Below are positions 39,582-48,949 of a DNA stretch of 64,000 bases, piece after piece. The notes below the pieces were generated by a model. The model was not told where the DNA came from and made no database searches. It saw only the letters and a list, made by a program, of their open reading frames with translations. Location of the stretch: NCBI RefSeq assembly GCF_020215645.1, contig NZ_CP084058.1:10780501-10844500 (forward strand), written 5' to 3'. The translations under genes were made by a program, and so were the position numbers. How positions within the stretch are numbered: the first letter of the stretch is position 1; every line of letters begins with the position of its first letter. Origin of the DNA: Nonomuraea gerenzanensis. Lineage in GTDB: Bacteria > Actinomycetota > Actinomycetes > Streptosporangiales > Streptosporangiaceae.

Positions 39582-39654
39582 TGCCCCCGGCGGGATTCGA
39601 ACCCGCACGTCAACCCTTTTAAGGGGTTTGCCTCTGCCATTGGGCTACGGGGGC
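39582..39654 (-). tRNA. tRNA with UAA anticodon and short variable arm
   Basis: 73 nt on the minus strand. Acceptor GCCCCCG/CGGGGGC, anticodon stem AACCC/GGGUU with loop CUUAAAA, and T-arm GCGGG/CCCGC with UUCGAAU all pair perfectly; the D-stem GCC/GGC has three pairs. The 7-nt loop places U33 before UAA, so it would read UUA (Leu). The variable loop is GACGU, 5 nt, whereas bacterial leucine tRNAs have a long extra arm. Discriminator A73; CCA is not encoded. The canonical leucyl tRNA (bldA type) is probably elsewhere. True charging is uncertain. It lies next to the deformylase-like gene. Confidence 0.85.
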
Positions 39655-39703
39655 GCCGCAATCATACGAAACGGACCATGCTTCCGAGGAGCACAACTTC
39701 GCA

Positions 39704-40228
39704 TCAGGCGTCACAAGTGTGAAGTCTGCGGTGAAGTGATAGCACTCCCGGGACTCTGTCCAAGAAGAGTAGTCCGTCCAGATGGTCGAGTTGGTGTTGA
39801 ATGCACCGAGCCTCGATGGCATCCGCTTCGATGGTGACGTCCTCGCCGGTGCCTGGCAAATGCCCATGTACGGTGATACGCGTCGCACGGCGTACGTCCG
39901 CGGTGAGTCCGGTGATCGAGGCGCACCCCTCGCGGCCGTCGTCCCAGTGGGCCGCGCCGGCGAGCCGTGGATTGGCCACGACGAGCTCTCCGGCCCAGGA
40001 CCTACTCCTGGGGTGGCGCCGGGCGTCAAAGGCGATCAGCCGCAAGCTCAGGCCGATCTGGGGGGCCGCCAGCCCGGTCGTGGCGGGCGCGCGGCGCAGG
40101 GTCGCCAGCAGATCCGCCGCGGCGGCCACGACTTCGGGGGCGGTGGGGTCCACGGGCTCGGCTACGGCGGACAGCAGGGGGTGCGGGGCGCCGAGCACCT
40201 CGCGGGCCGTGCCCCCGGGCCCGGTCAC
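39704..40228 (-). CDS. Peptide-deformylase-like protein lacking the catalytic Glu
   Basis: 174 aa. Motif 1 is GLAAPQIG (52-59), motif 2 is EGCAS (100-104; Cys102 metal ligand) and motif 3 is HQLDH (145-149) within CIQHQLDHLDGLLFLDRV. In active peptide deformylase motif 3 reads HExDH, where the Glu is the general base; here it is Gln146. Metal ligands Cys102, His145 and His149 are kept. It is therefore likely inactive or altered. GTG 40228 overlaps the ACT gene stop by 4 bp (GTGA), so the two are translationally coupled. An ordinary def should exist elsewhere. Confidence 0.85.
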   Translation of the reverse strand: MTGPGGTAREVLGAPHPLLSAVAEPVDPTAPEVVAAAADLLATLRRAPATTGLAAPQIGLSLRLIAFDARRHPRSRSWAGELVVANPRLAGAAHWDDGREGCASITGLTADVRRATRITVHGHLPGTGEDVTIEADAIEARCIQHQLDHLDGLLFLDRVPGVLSLHRRLHTCDA

Positions 40229-40737
40229 AACAAGTCCGGTTCGACAGGCCGGAAGGTGATGTCGGAGTCGAGGGTGGAGCCGACGGCCGCCAGCCTGCGC
40301 ATGAGCGCGGCCACGTCCACCTGCTTCGGCAGCTCGACGTCGGCGATCAGGACGTAGAGCCGGCCGGTGAGCCTGGTGCTCATGCCGGTGATGTTGCCGC
40401 CGTCGGCGGCGAGCACGGCGCTGATGGCGGAGATGATGCCGGGCCGGTCGGGGCCGTGCACGGTCAGCACGTAGCCGAGGCCGTCGCCCTCCGCGCAGAA
40501 GTGCCGCCGCGTCTCGATCGCGGAGGCCGTCACCACCAGGTCGGGCGCGCCCACCCGCTTCATGAGCTCCGCCGGGTCCAGCTCGCCGGAGACGAGGAGC
40601 ATCATCGCGACGTGGCCGCCGAGCAACGTCATGGTCGAGTCCTGGATGTTCGCGCCGCAGTCGGCGAGCGATCCGGTGACTGCGGCGATCACGCCGGGCC
40701 GGTCGACGCCGAGCACGGTCACCGCTGAAAGACCCAC
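40225..40737 (-). CDS. Tandem ACT-domain regulatory protein (GcvR-like)
   Basis: 170 aa with two ACT domains: VTVLGVDRPGVIAAVTGSLAD near the N-terminus and VLTVHGPDRPGIISAISAVLA in the middle. This is the layout of glycine-cleavage repressor GcvR-type or amino-acid-sensing proteins with no DNA-binding domain. It probably binds an amino acid and acts on a partner. GTG start at 40737. The stop overlaps the start of the deformylase-like gene, which suggests a shared role. Confidence 0.85.
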   Translation of the reverse strand: MGLSAVTVLGVDRPGVIAAVTGSLADCGANIQDSTMTLLGGHVAMMLLVSGELDPAELMKRVGAPDLVVTASAIETRRHFCAEGDGLGYVLTVHGPDRPGIISAISAVLAADGGNITGMSTRLTGRLYVLIADVELPKQVDVAALMRRLAAVGSTLDSDITFRPVEPDLL

Positions 40738-40775
40738 CCGTGGTACCCCTTCCGCTTGCGACCAGGGGCGCCGAG

Positions 40776-40805
40776 AACGCCCCGGCAGTGGTTCGCCGGG
40801 GCGTT
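40776..40805. terminator. Hairpin between ndh and the ACT gene
   Basis: A perfect 11-bp inverted repeat (40776-40786 with 40795-40805, 8-nt loop) lies just after the ndh stop on the minus strand and before the ACT gene. No U tract follows. Confidence 0.7.
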
Positions 40806-40817
40806 GCCGTACCTGGG

Positions 40818-42134
40818 CTAGCGGCGGGTCGTCGCCACCGCGGCCCTGAAGCCCTCACGCGGGTGCTCCATCTCACCCAGAGAGATCGTCTCGCGCTTGA
40901 AGAACAGGGCCAGGGTCCAATCGACGACGACACGGACCTTGCGGTTCAGCGTCGGCACCCGCGACAGATGGTAGGTCCGGTGCATGAACCACGCAGGGAA
41001 TCCGCGAAGCTTGACGCCATAGACGTTGGCGACGCCCTGATGCAGGCCCAGCCCGGCCACCGATCCGACATACTTGTGGCGGTATTCGGCCAGTTCCTGC
41101 CCCCGCAGGTGGCGGACGATGTTGTCGGCCAGCACCTTGGCCTGGCGCACCGCGTGCTGGGCGTTGGGCGCGCAGTACTGCCCGGGGTTCGTCACGTCGG
41201 GCACCCCCGCGGCGTCGCCGGCCGTGAAGGCGCCGGGCGTGCCCGCCACGGTCAGCATGGCGGTGGCCTTGATCCGGCCGCGCTCGTCGAGCGGCAGGTC
41301 GCTGTCGTTGACCACGGGGCTGGGCTTGACGCCCGCCGTCCACACGAGCGTCTCGGCGTCGAACTCCTCACCGTCCGACAGCACCACGTGCCCGCCCTCG
41401 CAGGACACCAGCCGGGTCTCGAGCCGGACGTCGATGCCGCGCTCGCGCAGCTGCTCCAGCGTCCATTTGCCCATCTCGGGGCCGACCTCGGGCAGCACCC
41501 GGTTCGTGGCCTCCACGAGCACCCAGCGGATGTCGGACGGCTTGATGTTGCGGTAGTAGCGGGTGGAGTCCTTGGCCATGTCCTCCAGCTCGGCCAGCGC
41601 CTCCACGCCCGCGAAGCCGGCCCCGACCACCACGAACGTCAGCGCCCTGCGCCGCACCTCCGGGTCCTCGGTGGACTCGGCCACGTCGAGCAGATGCAGC
41701 ACGCGGTTGCGCAGCGCGATGGCCTCGCCGACGGTCTTGAAGCCGATGCCGATGTCGGTCAGGCCCGGGATGGGCAGCGTGCGCGAGATCGAGCCGGCGG
41801 CCATGACGATCACGTCGTAGGCCACCTGCCGCGGCTCGCCCTCGGCGGGCTGGAAGGTGACGGTGCGCCCGGCGTGGTCGACCTTGGTCACCGTGCCGTT
41901 GAGGATGTGCGCCTTCGGCAGGATCCGGCGCAGCGGGGCCACCATGTGGCGCGGCGACAGGTTGCCGGCCGCGGCCTCGGGCAGGAAGGGCTGGTAGGTC
42001 ATGTAGGACTGGGGGTCGATGATCGTGATGCGGGCTTCGCCGGAGCGCAGCTCGCGGTGGAGCTTGCGCTGCAGCCGGAGCGCCGTGTAGAGGCCGACGT
42101 ATCCGCCGCCGACGATCAAAATGTGCTGATTCAT
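40818..42134 (-). CDS. ndh: Type II NADH dehydrogenase-like flavoprotein
   Basis: 438 aa. The FAD motif ILIVGGGYVGLYTALRL is at the N-terminus and the NADH motif VVVGAGFAGVEALAEL in the middle, with the C-terminal FAD contact FTAGDAAGVPDV. This is the single-subunit, non-proton-pumping NADH:quinone reductase of the membrane surface. The ATG at 42134 gives the canonical N-terminus. A perfect Rex-type operator lies 26 bp upstream, so expression should rise when the NADH/NAD ratio is high. Confidence 0.9.
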   Translation of the reverse strand: MNQHILIVGGGYVGLYTALRLQRKLHRELRSGEARITIIDPQSYMTYQPFLPEAAAGNLSPRHMVAPLRRILPKAHILNGTVTKVDHAGRTVTFQPAEGEPRQVAYDVIVMAAGSISRTLPIPGLTDIGIGFKTVGEAIALRNRVLHLLDVAESTEDPEVRRRALTFVVVGAGFAGVEALAELEDMAKDSTRYYRNIKPSDIRWVLVEATNRVLPEVGPEMGKWTLEQLRERGIDVRLETRLVSCEGGHVVLSDGEEFDAETLVWTAGVKPSPVVNDSDLPLDERGRIKATAMLTVAGTPGAFTAGDAAGVPDVTNPGQYCAPNAQHAVRQAKVLADNIVRHLRGQELAEYRHKYVGSVAGLGLHQGVANVYGVKLRGFPAWFMHRTYHLSRVPTLNRKVRVVVDWTLALFFKRETISLGEMEHPREGFRAAVATTRR

Positions 42135-42159
42135 CCTGAGGCCCCATCCCTCGTGGAAT

Positions 42160-42181
42160 GCTTGTGAAAGCATTCACAAGC
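42160..42181. promoter_or_regulatory. Rex operator upstream of ndh
   Basis: GCTTGTGAA-AGCA-TTCACAAGC is a perfect 9-bp inverted repeat with a 4-bp centre. Its core TTGTGAA-N4-TTCACAA is the known binding site of the redox repressor Rex (TGTGAAN4TTCACA in Streptomyces). GAATGC/GCATTC (42156-42161, 42170-42175) overlaps it. It lies 26 bp from the ndh start. Confidence 0.9.
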
Positions 42182-42229
42182 TTACGTCAAGGGCTCTCGG
42201 TGAATCCAATCCGGGCGTGGTGGGACGCG

Positions 42230-43024
42230 TCACACAGCCAGTGACCTGGCCCTTTCGAAGATGTCGTCCAGCATCTGGGCGGTGACGCGGCCGGTGAAGG
42301 TGTTCTGCTGGCTCGGGTGGTAGCAGCCGATCAGCGTGACGGGCCGCTCGCCGTACGCGACCTCGACCTCCGCCCCGTGACCGAACGGCGGGCGGCTGCG
42401 CGGCAGCGCGTACCCCGCGTCCTTGAGCGCCGGCCACATGGCCTGCCAGGCGTACCCGCCGAGCGCCACGACCACCCGCACGTACGGCGCGACCAGCGTC
42501 ACCTCCTTGGCCATCCACGGGAAGCACGCCGCCTTCTCCGACGGCAGAGGCTTGTTCGCAGGCGGCGCGCAGCGCACCGAGGCCAGCACCCGCGTGCCGA
42601 GCAGCTCCTGCCCGTCGCCCGCGTACGTGCTGGTCTCCCGCGCGGCCAGCCCGCAGCGGTGCAGCGAGGCGAACAGCCAGTCGCCGCTGCGGTCGCCGGT
42701 GAAGATGCGGCCCGTCCTGTTGCCCCCGTGGGCGGCCGGCGCCAGCCCCACCAGCAGGATCCGCGGCTGCTCCGCGCCCCAGCCGGGGACGGGACGGCCC
42801 CAGTACGTCTCGTCCGCGAACGCGCGCCGCTTCACCTCGGCGACGTCCTCGCGCCACTCCACCAGGCGGGGACACGCACGGCAGACGGACTGCCCTGCCG
42901 TGAGCTCCGCGAGGGTGCTGCTGGCGGCGGCGAGGCGGCGCACGTCCGCGGGGTCCTGCGCGACCGGGGTGTCAGCGGTCGCGGGGTCGTCGGGCCAGCC
43001 GGTGCCAGGTGGGACGTAACTCAT
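42230..43024 (-). CDS. Uracil-DNA glycosylase, family 5 (UdgB-like)
   Basis: 264 aa. Cys residues of a [4Fe-4S] cluster appear in [13 protein letters not shown] and later in [12 protein letters not shown] and AACFPW. The catalytic-region motif [20 protein letters not shown] and the C-terminal [15 protein letters not shown] match UDGb enzymes, which remove uracil and other deaminated bases from DNA. The ATG at 43024 lies 19 bp downstream of the HAAS gene end, which is on the same strand. Family 4 is less likely given the GLAPAAHG motif. Confidence 0.88.
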   Translation of the reverse strand: MSYVPPGTGWPDDPATADTPVAQDPADVRRLAAASSTLAELTAGQSVCRACPRLVEWREDVAEVKRRAFADETYWGRPVPGWGAEQPRILLVGLAPAAHGGNRTGRIFTGDRSGDWLFASLHRCGLAARETSTYAGDGQELLGTRVLASVRCAPPANKPLPSEKAACFPWMAKEVTLVAPYVRVVVALGGYAWQAMWPALKDAGYALPRSRPPFGHGAEVEVAYGERPVTLIGCYHPSQQNTFTGRVTAQMLDDIFERARSLAV

Positions 43025-43042
43025 GACACCGATGGTGCCCGA

Positions 43043-43933
43043 TCAGTTCGTGCGCCCGGGCTTCGGCGCGGCCGGCGTCGCCGTGGCCATCGGCGCCGGC
43101 TCGGCGGGCACCGGGGCCGGGCAGGCGGACGGCGTGCTCTCCACGGCGGCCTCCGGCCCCTCCGCCACCAGGGGCAGCGGGTAGCGGTTGAGCACCGGGG
43201 CGCCGCAGGAGCGGTCCACGCGGTAGCCGTAGAACTCGGGGTTGGTCACGAACGGGTTGCCGTCCTGGTCGTAGAGGTAGACGTCGGTCAGCGGCGTGCC
43301 GTCCTTGGCGTAGGGCCGCAGGTTGTAGACGCCGTCGGACGAGGCCGGCTGCATCCACACCGCCTGCTCCTGCTCCGGGCTGGGCGTCGTCACGCCCCCC
43401 GCCTCCACCATGCCCACGAACAGCGCCAGCCCGGCCACCACGTTCGCCGCCACCGCCGCCAGCACGACCACCCGCCCCCTGCGCCGCCGGCCGAACCAGA
43501 CCGACGCCCAGATCCCCACCGCGACGGCCACCCAGGCGGGCGGCGTCATGGGCACCAGCGCGGCCTCGCCCGCGATCGACACCAGCAGCATGGCCAGCAC
43601 GTAACCCCGCAGCACCCACCATCCCGGGCGCAGCTCCGGCAGGAAGCGCGTCAAGCTCCGGTACGGGCCGTATCCCATCAGCCTGGCGTGCCCCGCCACC
43701 GCCCACGCGCGCGGCCCCAGGCGGCGCCTCCCCGCGCTCCCCGGACGCTCCCCGTAGGCGGAGGCCAGCTCCTCGGCGTACGTCTCCGGCGGGCCGAGCC
43801 GCGCCTCCAGCGGCAGGTCCGACTCCGCGGCGATCTCCGCCAGGTGGTCGTCGAGGTCCTCCAGCAGCTCCTCGCGCTCCGGATGGCCGGACAGGGCGTC
43901 CCGTACGGCCTGCGCGTACTGTGCGGGGGTCAT
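43043..43933 (-). CDS. HAAS-domain membrane protein
   Basis: 296 aa. The N-terminal ~70 residues (LEDLDDHLAEIAAESDLPLE, LGPPETYAEELASAYG) form a HAAS-type helical domain found in proteins paired with PadR regulators. About four membrane helices follow in the middle (residues 105-170), then a long extracytoplasmic segment with two cysteines and an Ala/Pro-rich end. It overlaps the PadR gene by 4 bp (ATGA), so the pair is a unit; the membrane protein probably transmits or receives a signal for PadR. Confidence 0.85.
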   Translation of the reverse strand: MTPAQYAQAVRDALSGHPEREELLEDLDDHLAEIAAESDLPLEARLGPPETYAEELASAYGERPGSAGRRRLGPRAWAVAGHARLMGYGPYRSLTRFLPELRPGWWVLRGYVLAMLLVSIAGEAALVPMTPPAWVAVAVGIWASVWFGRRRRGRVVVLAAVAANVVAGLALFVGMVEAGGVTTPSPEQEQAVWMQPASSDGVYNLRPYAKDGTPLTDVYLYDQDGNPFVTNPEFYGYRVDRSCGAPVLNRYPLPLVAEGPEAAVESTPSACPAPVPAEPAPMATATPAAPKPGRTN

Positions 43934-44256
43934 GCGTGTCCCTCCTTGAGCAGGGCTGCCATGGTGGCCGAGAAGGAGGCCCAGGTCTTGGCCGAGGTGG
44001 CGTACATGTCCCTGCCGACGTCGTTGAGCCCGTAGTACTTGCGGTGCGGCCCCTCGTCGGAGGCCACCACGTATGAGGTCAGGGCGCCTGCCTTGAACAG
44101 GCGGCGCAGCGTGCCGTAGACCGAGGCGTCGCCGACTTCCTGCAGGCCGGCTTCCCTGAGCCTGCGGACGATGTCGTAGCCGTAGCCGTCCCGGTCGTTG
44201 AGGACTGCCAGGACTGCCAGGTCCAGGACGCCCTTGAGGAGTTGGCTGCTGTCCAC
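43930..44256 (-). CDS. PadR family transcriptional regulator
   Basis: 108 aa, the size of a minimal PadR. A winged helix domain LLKGVLDLAVLAVLNDRDGY is followed by VGDASVYGTLRRLFKAGALT. GTG 44256 gives the family-typical DSSQLLKGVLDLAVLAVL start; a -10-like TAGTGT and a -35-like TTGCAG with 18-bp spacing place transcription at or near it, suggesting a leaderless mRNA. Coupled to the HAAS membrane protein gene. Confidence 0.9.
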   Translation of the reverse strand: MDSSQLLKGVLDLAVLAVLNDRDGYGYDIVRRLREAGLQEVGDASVYGTLRRLFKAGALTSYVVASDEGPHRKYYGLNDVGRDMYATSAKTWASFSATMAALLKEGHA

Positions 44257-44261
44257 GCGAA

Positions 44262-44275
44262 GCACACTACTGTGC
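44262..44275. promoter_or_regulatory. PadR promoter palindrome
   Basis: GCACA-CTAC-TGTGC, a perfect 5-bp inverted repeat, overlaps the -35/-10 region just before the padR start codon. It is a likely autoregulatory operator. Confidence 0.55.
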
Positions 44276-44295
44276 AAAGCGTAATAGCTGCAACA

Positions 44296-44332
44296 GGAAA
44301 AACCGGGCGGCACCCCGAAGGGGCCACCCGGT
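44296..44332 (-). terminator. Intrinsic terminator of the secreted repeat protein
   Basis: A strong hairpin on the minus strand (ACCGGG stem, TTCG tetraloop, one wobble and one bulge) is followed by TTTTT at 44297-44302. It lies 44 bp past the stop of the 44376 gene, a clean U-tract terminator. Confidence 0.75.
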
Positions 44333-44375
44333 TCAACCGGTCCGCGTCATGTCGTTCAGGCGCGTCTCACGCGGC

Positions 44376-45479
44376 CTAGCTGCAGACGTAGGACTTGGTG
44401 TCGGTGTCGCTGCCACCCGCGCCGGAGACGGAGAGAGTGACGGTGCCGCTCTTGATCTCCGAGGTGGTCGAGAAGCCGTTGATGGGCTTCGACCCGCCGT
44501 CAGCGCCGAACTCGACCGAGCCGGTGCTCAGCACGGTGCCGTTCAGGGCCCAGCTGTAGCTGACGGTCCCGGCCTTGGACGAGGTGACGGAGCCCGTGCC
44601 CGTGACCGAGCAACCGGCGCCGGTCGTCACCGAAGCGGTGGCGGAAAGCGTACCGGCGTGCGAGTCAGGGGTCTTGTCGTCGCCCTTGTGGTCGTCGCGG
44701 TGGTCACCCTTGTGCTCGTCCTTGCACCAGACCTTGTAGTAGGCCCGGTTCGAGGAGGTAGCGTCAGGGCTCAGCACCTGCAGCTGCGCCCACCCACGCT
44801 GGCTGTGCCGCGGGTTGATGCCGAAGCCGACCTTACGGGCCTCACGCACCTTGATCTTGCCGTAGTCGACCACTTCACCGTTGAGCACCCAGCGGTACCG
44901 CACCCACGAGGGCCGGTCGGTCTTGATCAGACCGGTGAAGTCGATCTTGTCGCCGTAGGTGTCGCAGCGACCCGCGTACGTGCTCGGGCTGGCCCAGGCG
45001 CGAGCCGAGACCGACACGTCGAGGTGCGTACGCACGTCCTCCTGCGGCTTCTGGCAGGAGACGGAGAAGTAGCCCTTCTTCGAGGTGACCTTCTTCGGCC
45101 CGAGGACCTGAACGGCCTCCCAGCCCTTGACGTCCTCCTTGAAGGTGATGGACTGCTTGACCGTCACCGTCTTGGTGCCCTTACCCTTGAGCTTGATCAC
45201 ATTGACCTTGCTCTTGGACCCGTCACCGTGGAGCCAGCGGTAGGCCAGCTCCGTCTTGCCCTTGAGGGGCACCTTGATCTGGGCCGAGAAGTTGATCTTC
45301 GTCGGGCAGGAACCTTCGTAGTCACCCGGCGTGGCCTTCGGCGCGGAGACCGAGACCTTGGGCGCCGACTTGGTGGCCGCCTGTGCCGGGCTGGACATCA
45401 GACCCGCCGACAGGCCGGCCAGCACCGCGGCCGAAGCGCCGAACGCGGCGGCCTTGCGTGCTAACCCAACAGACATCAT
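44376..45479 (-). CDS. Secreted three-domain repeat protein with His/Asp linker
   Basis: 367 aa. A Sec signal peptide (KAAAFGASAAVLAGLSAGLM to AQAA) precedes three beta-rich, roughly 95-residue units, each opening and closing with a Cys (GSCPT...VSCQ, GRCDT...VWCK, GAGCS...YVCS) and with a W/Y core (YRWLHGDG, YRWVLNGE, YSWALNGT). A His/Asp/Lys-rich linker (DEHKGDHRDDHKGDDK) separates units 2 and 3 and could bind metal. No enzyme motif; a cell-surface or matrix adhesin role is possible. ATG 45479 has GGAG nine bases upstream. Confidence 0.8.
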   Translation of the reverse strand: MMSVGLARKAAAFGASAAVLAGLSAGLMSSPAQAATKSAPKVSVSAPKATPGDYEGSCPTKINFSAQIKVPLKGKTELAYRWLHGDGSKSKVNVIKLKGKGTKTVTVKQSITFKEDVKGWEAVQVLGPKKVTSKKGYFSVSCQKPQEDVRTHLDVSVSARAWASPSTYAGRCDTYGDKIDFTGLIKTDRPSWVRYRWVLNGEVVDYGKIKVREARKVGFGINPRHSQRGWAQLQVLSPDATSSNRAYYKVWCKDEHKGDHRDDHKGDDKTPDSHAGTLSATASVTTGAGCSVTGTGSVTSSKAGTVSYSWALNGTVLSTGSVEFGADGGSKPINGFSTTSEIKSGTVTLSVSGAGGSDTDTKSYVCS

Positions 45480-45647
45480 CTGAGAGTGCTCCATTCCGTG
45501 AGGGAAGAGACGCGCTCGGGAACGGTCGCCACGCCGGCGCCTTTCGCGCACAGCGATATGGCAAAGCCCCCGTAATGCCCCTTTACCTAATCACAATACT
45601 GAATGCACGCTCAACACGGCCCGCAGATCGGAAATGTCCGGATTTCT

Positions 45648-46601
45648 TCAGGGTGAACCGGCGAGGGCCCAGGCGATTCCGTCGAGGATGTCGTGTTCGC
45701 TCACCACGACCTGGGAAAACGCGAAACGGCGAACGATCCGGTCAAGAATTAGCGCACCCGCGCCAATCACGTCAACCCTCCCGGGATGCATGACCGGAAC
45801 CTCGGCCCGCTCACCATGGGTCATCGCGAGCAACCGCCGCGTCACCTCGTGCACCTGCTCGGCAGAGATCCGCGAGTGGTGGATGCGCGCCGAGTCGTAC
45901 GCCGGCAGGTCCAGCACGATGCCCGCGATCGTCGTCACCGAGCCCGCCAGGCCCACGAGCGTGTGCGCCTCGCGGACGGGGATCTCGGCCTCCACCCGGT
46001 CCAGCGCGGCCTCGATGTCGGCCACCACGGCCTCCAGGGCATCCGCGGGGGCCGGGTCACCGACGTCGCGCAGGTGCCGCTCGGTCAGGCGGACGCAGCC
46101 GATGTCCAGCGACAGCGCCGCCTGGGCGTGCTCGGTGCCGACCACGAACTCGGTGGAGCCGCCCCCGATGTCCACCATGAGGTACGGCGGCAGCGGGCCC
46201 TGCGGCACCTCGGTCTCGGGCGACAGGCGCACCAGCCCCCGGGTGGCGCCCGTGAACGACAGCTCCGCCTCCTCCGCCCCCGTCACCACCTCGGGCTCCA
46301 CGCCGAAGATCTCACGCACCCCCGCCACGAACTCGTGCCGGTTCGCCGCGTCCCGCGTGGCGCTGGTGGCCACCACGCGGGTGGCCGTGGCGCCGTGGCG
46401 CTCGATCAGCTCCTGGTAGTGACGCATGACCTTGAACGTGCGCGCCAGGGCCTCGGGCGTGAGCCGGCCCGTCCTGTCGACGCCCTCACCCAGGCGGACG
46501 ATCTCCATCCGCCGCTCGACGTCCGTCAGCTCGCCGTCGCCGACGTCGGCGATGAGCAGGCGTACGGAGTTGGTGCCGCAGTCGACGGCGGCTACACGCA
46601 T
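45648..46601 (-). CDS. ppx: Exopolyphosphatase Ppx/GppA family
   Basis: 317 aa. The ASKHA ATPase-fold phosphatase motifs are CGTNSVRLLI at the N-terminus, RVVATSATRDAANR near 90 and MVDIGGGSTEFVV near 145. Actinobacterial Ppx of this length hydrolyses polyphosphate or pppGpp (Rv1026-like, from memory). It overlaps DUF501 by 10 bp on the same strand and ends the eno-divIC-DUF501-ppx operon. Confidence 0.93.
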   Translation of the reverse strand: MRVAAVDCGTNSVRLLIADVGDGELTDVERRMEIVRLGEGVDRTGRLTPEALARTFKVMRHYQELIERHGATATRVVATSATRDAANRHEFVAGVREIFGVEPEVVTGAEEAELSFTGATRGLVRLSPETEVPQGPLPPYLMVDIGGGSTEFVVGTEHAQAALSLDIGCVRLTERHLRDVGDPAPADALEAVVADIEAALDRVEAEIPVREAHTLVGLAGSVTTIAGIVLDLPAYDSARIHHSRISAEQVHEVTRRLLAMTHGERAEVPVMHPGRVDVIGAGALILDRIVRRFAFSQVVVSEHDILDGIAWALAGSP

Positions 46602-47083
46602 GGTCCGTCACTCCACCAGTCGGGGAGGGCGTCGAGCGCCTCCCTGCCGAACGGGTTGGCCCCGGGTGCCGCCAGCTCGTGCGCCACGAGCGCGTGCAGG
46701 CACTTGACCCGCTCCGGCATGCCCCCCGTGCTCTGCATGTCGCGCGGGAGCGGCGTCAGCCCCTCCTCCTCGGCGGCCTTGTCGCGCCTGGCGACGTAGT
46801 CGTCGTGCGCCGCGCGGTAGGCCGCCGCCAGGTCGGGCTCGGTGGCCAGCCTGGCCTGCATCTCGCGCATCAGGCCCGAGCCCTCCAGCGTGCCGATGGC
46901 CGAGGCCGCCTTCGGGCAGGTCAGGTAGTACAGGGTCGGGAAGGGCGAGCCGTCGGGCAGCCGGGGCGCGGTCTCCACCACGTCGGGGTTGCCGCACGGG
47001 CAGCGGTGCGCCACCCCGCGCAGCCCTCTGGGCGGCCGGCCGAGCTGCTTCTCGACGACCTCGACGTCCTTACTGTCCAACAC
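46592..47083 (-). CDS. DUF501 family protein
   Basis: 163 aa. The CPCGNPDVVETAPRLPDG and PFPTLYYLTCPKAASAIGTL motifs with conserved Cys and the C-terminal HALVAHELAAPGANPFG match DUF501, an actinobacterial family of unknown function always found between divIC and ppx. The GTG at 47083 has AAGGAAA upstream. It overlaps both neighbours, so the operon is tightly coupled. Confidence 0.93.
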   Translation of the reverse strand: MLDSKDVEVVEKQLGRPPRGLRGVAHRCPCGNPDVVETAPRLPDGSPFPTLYYLTCPKAASAIGTLEGSGLMREMQARLATEPDLAAAYRAAHDDYVARRDKAAEEEGLTPLPRDMQSTGGMPERVKCLHALVAHELAAPGANPFGREALDALPDWWSDGPCV

Positions 47084-47495
47084 TTTCCTTCCCCGTCACC
47101 GCCCGGCGCCCGGTGCCCTTGTCCGCGGCCTCCACGGACTCCCAGAGCGTCTCGTACCACGGCGGCACCGCCGCCGGCTGTTTCACGGCCGTCTGTTCCC
47201 TGCCCTGCTCGGGCTCCATCACCACGTAGCACTTCTCGCCAGGACCGCAGTAATGCAGCCGTTCCTTGGCGGTCTTCTTGATCCAGTTGGGATCGTCGCT
47301 CTGCCGGTCGCGGGCCAGCAGCGCCTGCTTCTCCGCCTCGACCCTGGCCTTCTCCGCGCGCAGCTCGGAGATGCTGCGGCGCAGGCTGATGTACTCGCGC
47401 ACAGGGTAGGCCAGGCTCATCGCGATCGCGCACACCACGACGGCCAGGATGGCGGCCCTCCCGGTGAGCTGCGGCCTTTTCGCCAATTGCTGCAC
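47070..47495 (-). CDS. Septum formation initiator DivIC/FtsB-like
   Basis: 141 aa. A short cytoplasmic N-terminus, one membrane helix (RAAILAVVVCAIAMSLAYPV) and a coiled coil (SISELRAEKARVEAEKQALLA), then a globular tail with two cysteines (HYCGPGEKCYV). This is the bitopic DivIC/FtsB division protein, acting at the septum with FtsL/FtsQ. Starts at GTG 47495, following eno. Confidence 0.9.
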   Translation of the reverse strand: MQQLAKRPQLTGRAAILAVVVCAIAMSLAYPVREYISLRRSISELRAEKARVEAEKQALLARDRQSDDPNWIKKTAKERLHYCGPGEKCYVVMEPEQGREQTAVKQPAAVPPWYETLWESVEAADKGTGRRAVTGKESVGQ

Positions 47496-47504
47496 ACCCC
47501 CTCA

Positions 47505-47547
47505 AGTACGGCTCGCGGCCGGAGTTCGGGGCGCCGCGAGCCGTACT
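47505..47547. terminator. 14-bp perfect hairpin between eno and divIC
   Basis: AGTACGGCTCGCGG (47505-47518) and its reverse complement (47534-47547) form a perfect 14-bp stem with a 15-nt loop, six bases after the eno stop. It lacks a U tract; it could terminate eno or attenuate the downstream operon. Confidence 0.7.
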
Positions 47548-47552
47548 CGAAA

Positions 47553-48890
<1,338 letters not shown>

Positions 48891-48949
48891 TCACGTGGGC
48901 GTGGCCCTGGCCACGGCGGGTGGCATGCAGAGCCCCCGTGATCAAGAGC

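Noticed and set aside
39107..39622. A 171-aa plus-strand frame overlapping the tRNA and its upstream region
   Set aside because: Its last residues are the usual antisense translation of a tRNA T-arm and the rest is Arg/Pro-rich shadow sequence with no start signal.
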